Of a stretch of DNA of 64,000 nucleotides, positions 45,774-55,215 are shown one piece after another. The notes under the pieces are model-generated. The model was not told where the DNA came from. It saw only the letters and a list, made by a program, of their open reading frames with translations, and did no database searches. Origin of the DNA: JAGTVG01 sp963820995. Its GTDB lineage: Bacteria > Bacteroidota > Bacteroidia > Cytophagales > Cyclobacteriaceae. A program made the translations under genes and the position numbers. Every line of letters begins with the position of its first letter. Position 1 is the first letter of the stretch. The stretch is taken from contig CAWGCL010000006.1 in the NCBI GenBank assembly GCA_963820995.1, positions 372,001 to 436,000 on the forward strand, given 5' to 3'.

Positions 45774-46133
45774 TGGAGCCGCGGGGAATCGAACCCCGGT
45801 CCAGATAAGGAAACCAAAATGCTTTCTACATGTTTAGTCCGGTTTATATTGTCGGGAAAAGTCAAGGCACCAGACCTGCCTATGAAATTTCCGTAGCTGC
45901 GATTGTATTCGCGGTTATATCACAGCCCTGTAACCGCTAGCTCTGCGTATCGATGCCTCATTGTCAACGCGGCAAAGCGAGGCGCTAACGAGACATAGCA
46001 ACCTTTATTTAAGCTGCTAAGGCGTAATTATTTTCGCCATTTACGAATATGATAGTTTGTTTAACAGGTAATACTAACAACACCCGACATGCTTACACTT
46101 GATCTACACCTACTGTCAAATCCAGTCGGCCCC
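45774..46133 (-). ncRNA. ssrA: Transfer-messenger RNA (tmRNA)
   Basis: The 360-nt gene on the minus strand starts GGGGCCGACTGGATTTGACA and ends with a tRNA-like half. The acceptor stem pairs GGGGCC with GGCTCC (one G-U), the T arm is CGGGG-TTCGATT-CCCCG, and GACTAAACATGTAGAAAGC is the conserved block before it. The tag frame (46038-46009) reads GENNYALAA then TAA, the Bacteroidota-like tag. CCA is not encoded. tmRNA rescues ribosomes stalled on broken mRNA and tags the nascent protein for proteolysis. It is divergent from dnaX. Its 3' end is continuous with the 114-bp repeat array. Confidence 0.98.
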
Positions 46134-46143
46134 AATGTGTCTA

Positions 46144-46151
46144 CAAAACTA
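46144..46151 (-). promoter_or_regulatory. Promoter -7 box TAGTTTTG of ssrA
   Basis: On the minus strand TAGTTTTG fits TAnnTTTG and ends 10 bases before the tmRNA 5' end, the expected distance. A TTG occurs upstream at 46167-46169, with a somewhat short spacing of 15. Confidence 0.65.
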
Positions 46152-46240
46152 AGAACGATATTTAATCAATAAAAGTTCATGCCGCAATATTATTTAAATT
46201 ACCATTTTCTCAGGATTTTTTTTTATCTCATGTTGTTGCT

Positions 46241-46248
46241 TACTTTTG
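46241..46248 (+). promoter_or_regulatory. Candidate -7 box TACTTTTG of dnaX
   Basis: TACTTTTG fits the Bacteroidota -7 consensus and would start transcription near 46255, about 13 bases before the dnaX ATG. Confidence 0.5.
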
Positions 46249-46267
46249 TAGTGTTTATCTTTCAGGA

Positions 46268-48142
46268 ATGGGAAATTATATCGTATCGGCCAGGAAATAC
46301 AGACCAAAAGGCTTCGAAGAAGTTGTTGGGCAGGATCACATTACAACGACCCTGACAAATGCGATAAAACAGGACCAGCTTGCTCAAGCATTGTTGTTTT
46401 GTGGTCCCAGGGGAGTGGGAAAAACAACTTGTGCAAGGATCGTTGCTAATATGATCAATGGTTTTGACCAGCAAAACGATCAGGGATCATCTACAGCTAT
46501 GAATATTTACGAGTTGGATGCCGCTTCCAACAATTCGGTTGATGACATCCGGAACCTGATCGACCAGGTAAGATATCCTCCCCAATACGGCAGATATAAG
46601 GTATATATCATTGATGAGGTACATATGCTGTCAAATCAGGCCTTCAATGCATTTTTAAAAACATTGGAAGAACCCCCTTCCTATGCTATTTTTATTCTGG
46701 CCACTACTGAGAAGCATAAAGTGATCCCAACCATTCTGTCCAGATGTCAGATATTTGATTTTAACCGGATTCAAATTTCAGATATTACAGAACGACTTGA
46801 AGATATCGCTCAAAAAGAGAATATTGAAGCAGAATATGAAGCGTTACACCTTCTTGCCCAGAAGGCCGACGGTGCGCTTCGGGATGCGCTTTCACTATTT
46901 GACCTTATTGTAACTTACTCATCAGGGAATAAGATAACTTATAAGGATACCGCCAAAAACCTGCATATATTAGATTACGACTATTACTTCGAAATCACTG
47001 ACAGACTTCTCCATGAAGATCTATCCCGTACACTCAGTATATTTAACGATATCCTAAAGAAAGGTTTTGACGGGCAGAATTTTATAGTCGGATTAGCTGA
47101 GCATTTCAGGAACCTGCTGATCAGCCAGGATACCGAGACCATCAACTTACTTGAAGTATCGGAAAATGTAAAATCGAGATACCTTGAGCAAAGCAAATTG
47201 GCCAATAAAGGCTTCCTTCTTTCGGGTTTGAATATCAGTAATCAATGTGATATCTTTTACAAGGGAAGTAAAAACCAGAGGCTTCACGTTGAAATAGCCT
47301 TGATGAAAATGGCGCATTTAAAATCCGCCTTAAAATTAAAAGACATTCCGCTCTCTCCCGCCCCGGAGCAAAAAAAAAAACAGCCTGAGTTAAAACTTGA
47401 AAGTAAAACATCCCCAAAGGAGGAGCCTTTAGAACAGAAGCCTGGCAAGCCGGTAGTTGTAGAACAGAAACTTGAAAAACCGGAACATGAAAAATCTGAA
47501 AAACAAATATTCGAACCAGAAGAAGCAAGTTCTGACATAACAGAAGGACAAATTCAGGATCCTGGAAAAGTAAGTTCTGACATACTATATCCGAATAAAC
47601 CAGATAAACAAATAACTGAAGTAAAAAAAGCTGCCCAGCCTGATAAAACGCCTTCCGGTACCAAAAAAACGATTAGCATACCGGATATAAATGAACTGAA
47701 AAATAGAACAGACCAAACTACCACCCCAAAAAAAATAGAGCAGGAAGAAGAGAAAAAAGAAGATAATGATCGTCAAAGTTCTTTCTCAGCGGATCAGTTA
47801 AAAAAGGAATGGGACACATACGGATTACAGCTAAAAAATGAAGGAAAAGACAATGAATATAATCTTATGACACAGGATTACGAACTTCTTGATGATCATA
47901 CGATTACGATCCATATTTCCAATTCCATCGAACAGGATATACTTGTACGTTTTAAGACTGAACTATTAAAACATTTAAGGGATAACCTTGATAACGACCA
48001 GATCAAAATAGACACTTCTCTTAAAAAAGTAGAAAAATCTGAGAAAATCTATACCAATACTGACAAGTTTAATCATCTTGCCAAAAAGAATCCTAACCTT
48101 ATCAAACTGAAAAACAAATTCGGACTGGATACCGAGTTCTAG
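46268..48142 (+). CDS. dnaX: DNA polymerase III subunit gamma/tau, lacking the zinc module
   Basis: The 624-residue protein is the clamp-loader ATPase. Walker A is GPRGVGKT (46-53), Walker B IIDEVHML (about 113-120), sensor 1 LATTEKHK and the arginine finger in SRCQIF. Clamp loaders of this family usually carry four cysteines binding zinc between Walker A and the LDAAS motif. Here the corresponding stretch (63-79) is short, polar and has no cysteine. After the collar domain (about 240-365), a long charged, Pro/Lys/Glu-rich linker (about 370-520) leads to a C-terminal tau-like domain. It is divergent from ssrA. Confidence 0.95.
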   Translation: MGNYIVSARKYRPKGFEEVVGQDHITTTLTNAIKQDQLAQALLFCGPRGVGKTTCARIVANMINGFDQQNDQGSSTAMNIYELDAASNNSVDDIRNLIDQVRYPPQYGRYKVYIIDEVHMLSNQAFNAFLKTLEEPPSYAIFILATTEKHKVIPTILSRCQIFDFNRIQISDITERLEDIAQKENIEAEYEALHLLAQKADGALRDALSLFDLIVTYSSGNKITYKDTAKNLHILDYDYYFEITDRLLHEDLSRTLSIFNDILKKGFDGQNFIVGLAEHFRNLLISQDTETINLLEVSENVKSRYLEQSKLANKGFLLSGLNISNQCDIFYKGSKNQRLHVEIALMKMAHLKSALKLKDIPLSPAPEQKKKQPELKLESKTSPKEEPLEQKPGKPVVVEQKLEKPEHEKSEKQIFEPEEASSDITEGQIQDPGKVSSDILYPNKPDKQITEVKKAAQPDKTPSGTKKTISIPDINELKNRTDQTTTPKKIEQEEEKKEDNDRQSSFSADQLKKEWDTYGLQLKNEGKDNEYNLMTQDYELLDDHTITIHISNSIEQDILVRFKTELLKHLRDNLDNDQIKIDTSLKKVEKSEKIYTNTDKFNHLAKKNPNLIKLKNKFGLDTEF

Positions 48143-48147
48143 GCCTC

Positions 48148-49050
48148 TCACCACGTAATATCATAGGCAAACCCCAGGCTGATGGTGTATTTAAACTGGA
48201 CCTTATCCACGATATTATAATCATATATCAGATTGTTGTTGTAAAAAGCAGAAAAGAATTTGTTTACTTTAAAACGCATTGTAAAATTCCACCTCACATC
48301 AGTATGCATCATATCATAATAATGGGAGAATAAGGAAAGATCCGATTCAATGGACATGTTCTTAAAAATATCAGTTTTTACCCAGGCGTCAATTCCAAAT
48401 CCAGCTTCTAAACTGAATTTTTTCCCAGGATCAACGCCAAAAGCTCCTGCATCTGATAGTGAATCATTTAAAACAGTTACCAGTTTACCTGTAACGGGCA
48501 TAAGGGAAATATTCCATATATCCTTTTTCATTTTCGTGAAACCAAAGGAAGGCCAGATAAATCCCGGGGCCAGAATATCACTCGTTAAAGTAGTAACCTC
48601 TTCATCAGTAGCCGGATCTACACTAATTTTATATAGCGGACCAAACTGAGAATTGATAGTAATACCTGTTGTGATTGCCCAATTGTTTTCTAATTTCCAA
48701 TTATATCTGGTAATTATCCTCCAGTCATCAGTATTGGCCCGTATCCGCTTCTGTTCTCCTTGTTTAGTTAATGTATATGTCGCTTCAAATATGTTCTGCC
48801 ATATATACCTTTCCTTTTCCTTTCTTGCCCTAAGCCTACCGGTTAAGTTTAAAGAGATCAGTTCTGCTCCCCCCTGAACCCAATTCTTTAATCCAATTTG
48901 TTTAAATGTTGCCCCAACTTCAGCTGTCCGGGTCCAAAAACTAATGGTATCATATTGGGTTTTAATACTGTCCTGCATTCCCCCCTGGGCAAAAAGTAAA
49001 TTGGGCAATAATGAAATCCCTATTAAAAAAGTAAATCCAAACCATTTCAT
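48148..49050 (-). CDS. DUF3078 domain-containing outer-membrane protein
   Basis: The 300-residue protein has a signal peptide (about 1-21) and beta-barrel-like alternation through the rest (NNWAITTGITINS, WNISLMPVTGKLV, KVQFKYTISLGFAYDITW). It matches the Bacteroidota DUF3078 family, including the NWVQGGAELISLN stretch near the start. The family is thought to sit in the outer membrane; its role is unknown. It is convergent with dnaX, with only 5 bases between the stops. Confidence 0.82.
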   Translation of the reverse strand: MKWFGFTFLIGISLLPNLLFAQGGMQDSIKTQYDTISFWTRTAEVGATFKQIGLKNWVQGGAELISLNLTGRLRARKEKERYIWQNIFEATYTLTKQGEQKRIRANTDDWRIITRYNWKLENNWAITTGITINSQFGPLYKISVDPATDEEVTTLTSDILAPGFIWPSFGFTKMKKDIWNISLMPVTGKLVTVLNDSLSDAGAFGVDPGKKFSLEAGFGIDAWVKTDIFKNMSIESDLSLFSHYYDMMHTDVRWNFTMRFKVNKFFSAFYNNNLIYDYNIVDKVQFKYTISLGFAYDITW

Positions 49051-49177
49051 ATTAGTACAATTACATTCGATTGAATATAATGGTATTGATCAATAATAAA
49101 AAGGTATTCTGAGAAGAAAATTGTCAGGAAAAAATATGTATTCAGCGTGTATTTTAAGAAATATAATCCGAAAGAAA

Positions 49178-49588
49178 TTATACTATTTGTGATACTTCTT
49201 CAAGAGCAATTTCAGTAAGCGGCTTTGTTATAAACTTGATAACATGATCATTATTGACGATTTTATCAATATCCCGTTTGTTATCTGAAGAAGAAAGGAT
49301 GATAACTTTACACTTATCTTTTATCGAATAATCAAATTTTTCAAATTCATATAAAAATACAAATCCGTCAACGATGGGCATGTTTATATCCAGGAAAATC
49401 AGGTCAGGAAGTTTCTCATGATTTGTTTTATGATCCTCAAGATATTCCAAAGCACTCTTACCAGAATTTTTAATAACAACATCACCAGCAAACTTAGTAA
49501 TTTCAATAATTCGCCTACTTATGAAGTTATCGGTGTCGTTATCATCAACCAACATCACTAAATCTATGTTCCCGGTATCTCTTGCCAT
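49178..49588 (-). CDS. Single-domain response regulator
   Basis: The 136-residue protein is a stand-alone receiver domain with Asp14/Asp15 near the start (LVDDNDTDN), phospho-acceptor Asp in FLDINMP, Thr/Ser in ILSSSDN and Lys in FITKPL. It lacks an output domain, as in CheY- and Rcp1-like proteins of Bacteroidota, which often receive phosphate from hybrid or phytochrome-like kinases. No kinase is adjacent; the orphan MASE1 kinase in the window is a candidate partner. Confidence 0.9.
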   Translation of the reverse strand: MARDTGNIDLVMLVDDNDTDNFISRRIIEITKFAGDVVIKNSGKSALEYLEDHKTNHEKLPDLIFLDINMPIVDGFVFLYEFEKFDYSIKDKCKVIILSSSDNKRDIDKIVNNDHVIKFITKPLTEIALEEVSQIV

Positions 49589-49778
49589 CTAAATATTCGA
49601 TTTATTTCACAATAATAAAGTAAGTTCTGAATAAAAACTAAAAAAAATTATATTAAATCAATTTAAAATTTAAAAATTCACACTAGCAAAATTATATTAA
49701 ATTGCACGGTTTAATAATCAAAACTTTACATTTTCCTATGTATGTAATATTATTCGACAATAATCATTTTAGCTGAGG

Positions 49779-51689
49779 TTACTTTTGCTCTTTTATTCTT
49801 AAAATTTCTCCTTCTTTCAAGCTATAATCTGTTTTATTATTCCATTCTAATATATCCTCTACACTGGCATTATATTTTCTTGATATACTATACATTGTAT
49901 CTCCTTTTTTGACAGAATAGGTGATGTAAGAATCATCGCCTGATTTTTTATTTTCATTATCAGCATCATTCATGCCTTGGAATGGATCAGTCAAATATAT
50001 TTTTTGACCAATTCCTATCTTATCATCAGCGGATAGTTCATTAATACGATATATTTCATCAATTGATATATCATACTTTTTTGAAATGGCATAGATTGTT
50101 TCCCCTGCTTCTACAATATGAAATAATGGTGTTTTCTGCCGGTCGAGTTCTTCCAGTTCCGCTACAGTAAATTCTTCATTAGGATCTTCAACAACTTCAG
50201 AGGCAGATTCATTCAGAACCTGTTCTGGCTGCGATTCCTTTTCTTCTATTATCTGTGAATAGTCATCCACTGCAACATCATCTTCCACATCAGCATCCTT
50301 CGGGGTGAAAGGTTCTTCCTGCATATTCTCAGGTTGCATGTCTTCTGCTGAAGTATCAACTGTAGGCTGAGCAACTGGTATTTGGACATATTCTACAGGT
50401 TGATCAGCAGACCTGATATACCTGAGCCACAATACCATTCCCGGTTTAATATCCTTTTCATCTTCCAGTCGATTTTTTTGAATCAGTTTCTGGGCCTTAA
50501 CACCATACTTCTGGGAAATATACCACAGATCTTCCCCTGGTAAAACAGTATGATAATGCTCACTGGCTTTGCCCTTTTTCGATTTATAATAATAAACATT
50601 ACCTGCCACAACACGATGGGAAATATCCGTTTCATTTACCTTAAGGAATTTTGACAACTCAAGCCCGCCTATCAAAGCCAGGGTTTTCAAGTCTTCTCCG
50701 TCATTGGCTATTACTCCTGTGATCCCATTCACTTTTACAATTCTTGATTCACCACTACCTACCTTAATTTTGGGATAAAGGTCACTATTGGGAGAAACAA
50801 AAGCTATATCCGATGATCTTATTACTTGAGGTGTTGCTTTTGCTGTTTGAACCGGTGGGGAAGATAATCCGGGAATTATTACCCAATATATTTTGTCTTC
50901 CGGTACCTTACCCCTTTTCAACCACTTATTGTAATTTCTTAGCTCATCATAATCAACCCCCAGGCTCGAGGCAATTTGCTTTAAACCTTGGCCTCCCCCA
51001 TCTGTATATTCATAGAGCCTCCTGTTATTTCCTTTATCCACATATCCTTCAAAGGCTATTTTATGAGCGAGGAATTTAATGACGTACCAATATGTTTTTC
51101 TGTTCAGGTCCATTTTTTTTGCCCCGAAGTACTTGTCATTTACAATTGAATTGGCACCGCCGACGCCTGCCTGATATGCTATTAATGCATAAACCCAGTT
51201 ATTGAAATAGAAATTATTACGTTTGAGATATTTCGCTGCACCGTGAGTTGAAGCTGTTATATTTAATCGTTCATCAACGTTCCCATCTACCCTTAATCCC
51301 ACTTCTTTTGCCGAAGGAATCTTAAACTGCCAGAATCCTACAGCATTTGCCGTAGAAACTGCATCTGAGATCAAAGCTGATTCCTGGATCACCAGGTATT
51401 TAAAATCATCAGGTACTTTTTCCTCACTAAGAACACGTTCGATAATCGGAAAATAAAGATTCACCCGGTCAAGTTTGATGTTAAAATATTTTTGACTGCG
51501 GTGAAGCGCATCGACTTCCGTCTGAATTTCTTTGCGTACATGGTCATGTAAATTCAATTTCATACCCGCAAATTCTATTACAGAAGGTACCCTCGGACCT
51601 TGAGCAAGTGTCATTGAACTAATAACCGATAGAATTAGTATTAAGCTGGGTGATATAATTTTTACTTTAAATCTATTATAAATAGGCAT
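49779..51689 (-). CDS. Lytic transglycosylase (MltD-like) with three LysM domains
   Basis: The 636-residue protein starts with a signal sequence (about 1-29) and then an SLT lytic-transglycosylase domain (about 75-210). The catalytic Glu is in VIQESAL, and AVGFWQF and LIAYQAGVGG are the family's other motifs. Three LysM repeats follow (about 375-425, 525-570, 585-635), separated by an acidic linker; these bind peptidoglycan. It cleaves the glycan backbone during wall turnover. The gene is 4 bases after the O-methyltransferase gene and is probably in the M16-OMT-MltD operon. Confidence 0.93.
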   Translation of the reverse strand: MPIYNRFKVKIISPSLILILSVISSMTLAQGPRVPSVIEFAGMKLNLHDHVRKEIQTEVDALHRSQKYFNIKLDRVNLYFPIIERVLSEEKVPDDFKYLVIQESALISDAVSTANAVGFWQFKIPSAKEVGLRVDGNVDERLNITASTHGAAKYLKRNNFYFNNWVYALIAYQAGVGGANSIVNDKYFGAKKMDLNRKTYWYVIKFLAHKIAFEGYVDKGNNRRLYEYTDGGGQGLKQIASSLGVDYDELRNYNKWLKRGKVPEDKIYWVIIPGLSSPPVQTAKATPQVIRSSDIAFVSPNSDLYPKIKVGSGESRIVKVNGITGVIANDGEDLKTLALIGGLELSKFLKVNETDISHRVVAGNVYYYKSKKGKASEHYHTVLPGEDLWYISQKYGVKAQKLIQKNRLEDEKDIKPGMVLWLRYIRSADQPVEYVQIPVAQPTVDTSAEDMQPENMQEEPFTPKDADVEDDVAVDDYSQIIEEKESQPEQVLNESASEVVEDPNEEFTVAELEELDRQKTPLFHIVEAGETIYAISKKYDISIDEIYRINELSADDKIGIGQKIYLTDPFQGMNDADNENKKSGDDSYITYSVKKGDTMYSISRKYNASVEDILEWNNKTDYSLKEGEILRIKEQK

Positions 51690-51693
51690 GATT

Positions 51694-52332
51694 TTATTTT
51701 TTACGCATGATCATGATTCCATCACGTATGGTTAAAAGAATATGATCAATACGGATATCATTTTTTATATGATCATTAAACATACGGATTCCAACACTCT
51801 CCTTGTCTTTTGATTTTTGATCAAGAACCTTGCCATCCCATAAAACATTGTCAGCTAAAATTATCCCTCCGGGTCTAATTTTATCTATAACTAAATTAAA
51901 ATATTCAATATAACTTTCCTTATCCGCATCCAGAAATACAATATCAAATGTTTCGTCCATTTCCGGAATGATGCTCAAAGCTTCACCGAAATGTAATATG
52001 ATCCTATTTGTATTCCCGGTTTTTTTGATATACTTCCGGATGATATCCTCATTCTCATTATTTAATTCAATAGTATGCAGAATGCCGTCTTCCGCTAGTC
52101 CTTCTGCGAGACATAGTGCTGAATATCCTGTGTATGTGCCAATTTCAAGGATCCTCTTCGGGTTTAACATTTTAGAGATCATGGACAAAAATCTGCCCTG
52201 GTGATGTCCGCTCAACATCCTTGGGAATAAATGATTGACATAGGTTTCCCTGTTCAATTCAGCCAGAATTCCGGGTTCTTCAGAAGAAAATAATTCAGCA
52301 TAATTCTGAATCTTATCATTTATGATTTTCAT
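51694..52332 (-). CDS. SAM-dependent O-methyltransferase (CCoAMT/COMT-like)
   Basis: The 212-residue enzyme has the class I methyltransferase fold of the caffeoyl-CoA/catechol type. Motif I is EIGTYTGYSALCLA, and the metal-binding region is FLDADKESY with a later LADNVLWDG. It transfers a methyl group from S-adenosylmethionine to a catechol-like hydroxyl, with a divalent metal. Its start overlaps the M16 peptidase gene by 17 bases, so translation is coupled. Substrate unknown. Confidence 0.9.
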   Translation of the reverse strand: MKIINDKIQNYAELFSSEEPGILAELNRETYVNHLFPRMLSGHHQGRFLSMISKMLNPKRILEIGTYTGYSALCLAEGLAEDGILHTIELNNENEDIIRKYIKKTGNTNRIILHFGEALSIIPEMDETFDIVFLDADKESYIEYFNLVIDKIRPGGIILADNVLWDGKVLDQKSKDKESVGIRMFNDHIKNDIRIDHILLTIRDGIMIMRKK

Positions 52333-53563
52333 TTTCCACAGGATTAAATATCAGATAATTTAACTGGTCCTCAATAAGCATTTCTTCAGCAATCCGGGCT
52401 AACGATCCTGATGTCTGATCATCTACCTTTTTAAATACAGAATCCAGAGGATCTATCCGGTCAAGATCAACTAAACTGCGCCCCATCATGAGCATTAAAT
52501 TTGTATTATTCTCTTCAGATATTGCCAGTTGACCTTTGATTTGTTGTTTTGCCCGGTGCAATTGCAAAGAACCCAATTTCTGCTGTCTGAGTTTTCTTAG
52601 TTCCGTAAGTACAATTTTAATACTTCTATTCAAATATCTTTTCTCTGTTCCAAAGTATATTCCAAATAAGCCTGTATCAGAATATGAAGTATAGGCAGCT
52701 TCTACAGAGTAAACATAACCATGTTTCTCCCTCAGGGACAGATTTAATCGTGAATTCATAGCAGGCCCTCCAAGTATATTCGTTAACATAAAAAATGGAA
52801 TCCTATCCTTGTCTTTTACTGAATATGCTTCCTTTCCTATGGCACAATATGCCCTCCCAAAACTTTTAACTTCTGTCCTTTTTTGTCCAAGATTTGGGGA
52901 GGGTTTTAATCTTACTTTTCCGGAAGAATGATCAGGAATCCTTTGAATATATTTATTAGAGATCCTTAGTGTTTCCTTGAAAGATTTTGGGCCGACTACC
53001 GAGAAAACAATTTTTTCATTACTGAGACTATCATTAATAAATGTCAGGAAATCTTTTTTCCGGATGGAATTTAAAGTATCAGTTGTTCCGAGAATATTAT
53101 GCCCAAGAGGGTGATCCCCAAAAACCACTTGATCAAAATCATCCTGTATGGCATCATCCGGGTTATCCAGGTACATAGCCATTTCATCCAGGATGACAAC
53201 TCGTTCTTTTTCAATTTGTTTTTCCGGAAAGATGGAATAGAAGGCAATATCAGTAAGAAGTTCAGCAGCCATTTCGAAATGTTCACTTAACACACTGGCA
53301 TAGAAAAACACCTTTTCTTTGGTTGTAAAGGCGTTTAACTCCCCCCCGACCGAATCCAGCCTGCTTATAATATGGTATGCTTTCCTTTTTTGCGTCCCTT
53401 TAAATGCCATATGCTCCCAGAAATGAGCAATCCCAAGCTGGACTTTATTCTCATCTCTGCTTCCTATGTCGATTGCATACCCACAATGGATCACCCGGGT
53501 ATTATTTACCTGCTTATGAACAAGTCTGATATCGTTCTGGAATTTATGTACCTGATAATCCAT
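52316..53563 (-). CDS. M16-family zinc metallopeptidase
   Basis: The start at 53563 (MDYQVHKFQND) was chosen over an upstream ATG at 53593, because M16 proteins begin near this strand. The 415-residue protein has the inverted zinc motif HFWEH (HxxEH) and a downstream acidic ligand in RVVILDEM. The second half is the inactive-fold repeat with GGPAMNSRLNLSLREKHGYVYS. M16 enzymes degrade short peptides or processed signals. No signal peptide is seen, so it is probably cytosolic. First gene of the M16-OMT-MltD operon. Confidence 0.92.
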   Translation of the reverse strand: MDYQVHKFQNDIRLVHKQVNNTRVIHCGYAIDIGSRDENKVQLGIAHFWEHMAFKGTQKRKAYHIISRLDSVGGELNAFTTKEKVFFYASVLSEHFEMAAELLTDIAFYSIFPEKQIEKERVVILDEMAMYLDNPDDAIQDDFDQVVFGDHPLGHNILGTTDTLNSIRKKDFLTFINDSLSNEKIVFSVVGPKSFKETLRISNKYIQRIPDHSSGKVRLKPSPNLGQKRTEVKSFGRAYCAIGKEAYSVKDKDRIPFFMLTNILGGPAMNSRLNLSLREKHGYVYSVEAAYTSYSDTGLFGIYFGTEKRYLNRSIKIVLTELRKLRQQKLGSLQLHRAKQQIKGQLAISEENNTNLMLMMGRSLVDLDRIDPLDSVFKKVDDQTSGSLARIAEEMLIEDQLNYLIFNPVENENHK

Positions 53564-53705
53564 TACAATTTTATTAACTGGCAAAAATAGCAATAATTCA
53601 ATTCACCTAAACTCAAATCAATTGTTCATATTTTAAATTTCAATTATTTAATCTATAGGATTGAAAATATTATTAATATTACACTGAAAAATAATTTTTG
53701 TACAA

Positions 53706-55001
53706 ATGAAATACGCACCCATTAACAACTCCCTTTTTATTCTGAACAGAAAAAATTTAATAGATGAATTAAAGCCCGGATCCATTGCAGTTTTTAATTC
53801 AAATGACATTCAACCTACAAATGCTGACGGTACCATGGTCTTCCGCCAGAACAGTGATATTTTTTATCTATCCGGAATTGATCAGGAAGAATCTATCCTT
53901 GTACTGTGTCCTGACTTTCCAGATGAGAATATGCGGGAAATCCTGTTTCTGAGAGAAACAAATAAGGAAATTGCAATCTGGGAAGGTCATAAATATACCA
54001 AAGAAGAAGCTATAGAAACTTCAGGTATAAAGAATATAAAATGGCTTTCCGAATTTGAAACTACCTTCAGTGTGCTGATGACGGAAGCTGATAACATATA
54101 CCTGAATACGAATGAACATACACGAAGACCTCTGGAAGAGGTAGAAACCCGGGATAGGCGATTTATAAAATGGTGCAAGAACAGGTTCCCATTGCACAAT
54201 TATCTCAGGATAGCTCCTATCATCTATAATTTAAGGATGATAAAATCTGAAATTGAAATTGAATTAATGCAGATTGCTTGTGACATCACTGAAATAGGTT
54301 TCCGGAGAATTTTGGAGTTTGTTCAACCGGGAGTTTACGAATATGAAATTGAAGCTGAATTTATCCATGAATTTATTCGCCGAAAATCAAAAGGATTTGC
54401 CTATACTCCGATTATTGCTTCAGGATTTAATGCATGTGTTCTTCATTATATTGAAAACAAGGATCAGTGTAAAGATGGGGATGTTCTATTGCTCGATGTT
54501 GGTGCAGAATATGCGAACTATAATGCAGACTTAACCAGGTCGATTCCGGTAAATGGCAGATATACACCCAGGCAAAAGGATGTATACAATGCAGTTTTAA
54601 GGGTTAAAAGAGCCGCTTATGATATGCTAAAACCCGGAAACGTAATCCCTGAATATCATAAAGAAGTAGGGAAAATAATGGAATCGGAATTACTGGGTCT
54701 CGGACTTATAGACAAAACGGATATAAAAAACCAGGATCCTAATAAACCGGCATACAAGAAATATTTCATGCATGGCACATCGCATCACCTTGGCCTGGAT
54801 GTTCATGATGTTGGAAGTCATTTCAGGAAATTTGAGGAAAACATGTTATTTACGGTGGAACCAGGGATCTATATTCGTGAAGAAAATCTGGGTATCCGTA
54901 TAGAAAATGATGTGGTCATCAAAAAGGATGGAATTCATGACCTGATGGCGAACATTCCTGTTGAAGTGGAGGAGATCGAAGATATCATGAATCAATCATA
55001 A
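53706..55001 (+). CDS. Xaa-Pro aminopeptidase (M24B, aminopeptidase P)
   Basis: The 431-residue enzyme has the N-terminal creatinase-like domain (about 1-160) and a C-terminal pita-bread domain. Metal ligands are in LLDVGAEYANYNADLTRS (two Asp), HGTSHHLGLDVHD (His), FTVEPGIYI (Glu) and GIRIENDV (Glu). It removes N-terminal residues preceding proline. It is divergent from the M16 gene and ends before a terminator used by the converging ABC ATPase gene. Confidence 0.94.
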   Translation: MKYAPINNSLFILNRKNLIDELKPGSIAVFNSNDIQPTNADGTMVFRQNSDIFYLSGIDQEESILVLCPDFPDENMREILFLRETNKEIAIWEGHKYTKEEAIETSGIKNIKWLSEFETTFSVLMTEADNIYLNTNEHTRRPLEEVETRDRRFIKWCKNRFPLHNYLRIAPIIYNLRMIKSEIEIELMQIACDITEIGFRRILEFVQPGVYEYEIEAEFIHEFIRRKSKGFAYTPIIASGFNACVLHYIENKDQCKDGDVLLLDVGAEYANYNADLTRSIPVNGRYTPRQKDVYNAVLRVKRAAYDMLKPGNVIPEYHKEVGKIMESELLGLGLIDKTDIKNQDPNKPAYKKYFMHGTSHHLGLDVHDVGSHFRKFEENMLFTVEPGIYIREENLGIRIENDVVIKKDGIHDLMANIPVEVEEIEDIMNQS

Positions 55002-55162
55002 TGTAATTGGCATTAAAATTTATCCCATCCGGAATATGCCGGCATTTTTCATAAACATTGAAAGAGGAATCGATTGTCATTAATGGTTCGCAAAATGATC
55101 ACTTTCTGCGCTTAAATTTCTGATGATGAAAATCCGCCTTCGCTGAAGCTTCGGATAACAAT

Positions 55163-55194
55163 TAAAAAGGGAGACTGTTAAAAGCCTCCCGTTT
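55163..55194 (-). terminator. Rho-independent terminator of the ABC ATPase operon
   Basis: On the minus strand GGGAG (with a nearby GC pair) pairs with CTCCC around a 14-base loop, followed by TTTTT. It is about 20 bases after the stop of the ABC ATPase gene. The A side of the stem could also serve the pepP-like gene. Confidence 0.7.
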
Positions 55195-55215
55195 TCATTT
55201 GATCTTTACTATTTA

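Noticed and set aside
45357..45896. Long reading frames on both strands across the repeat array (179 aa plus, 167 aa minus)
   Set aside because: The unit length of 114 is a multiple of three, so any open frame in one unit stays open in all. Both strands are open at once, the frames run into tmRNA, and the products are repetitive and unlike proteins. They are by-products of a structured RNA/DNA repeat.
49687..49694. TAATTTTG as a promoter for the single-domain regulator
   Set aside because: It fits the consensus on the minus strand, but the region is so AT-rich that a chance match is likely and no -33 element supports it.
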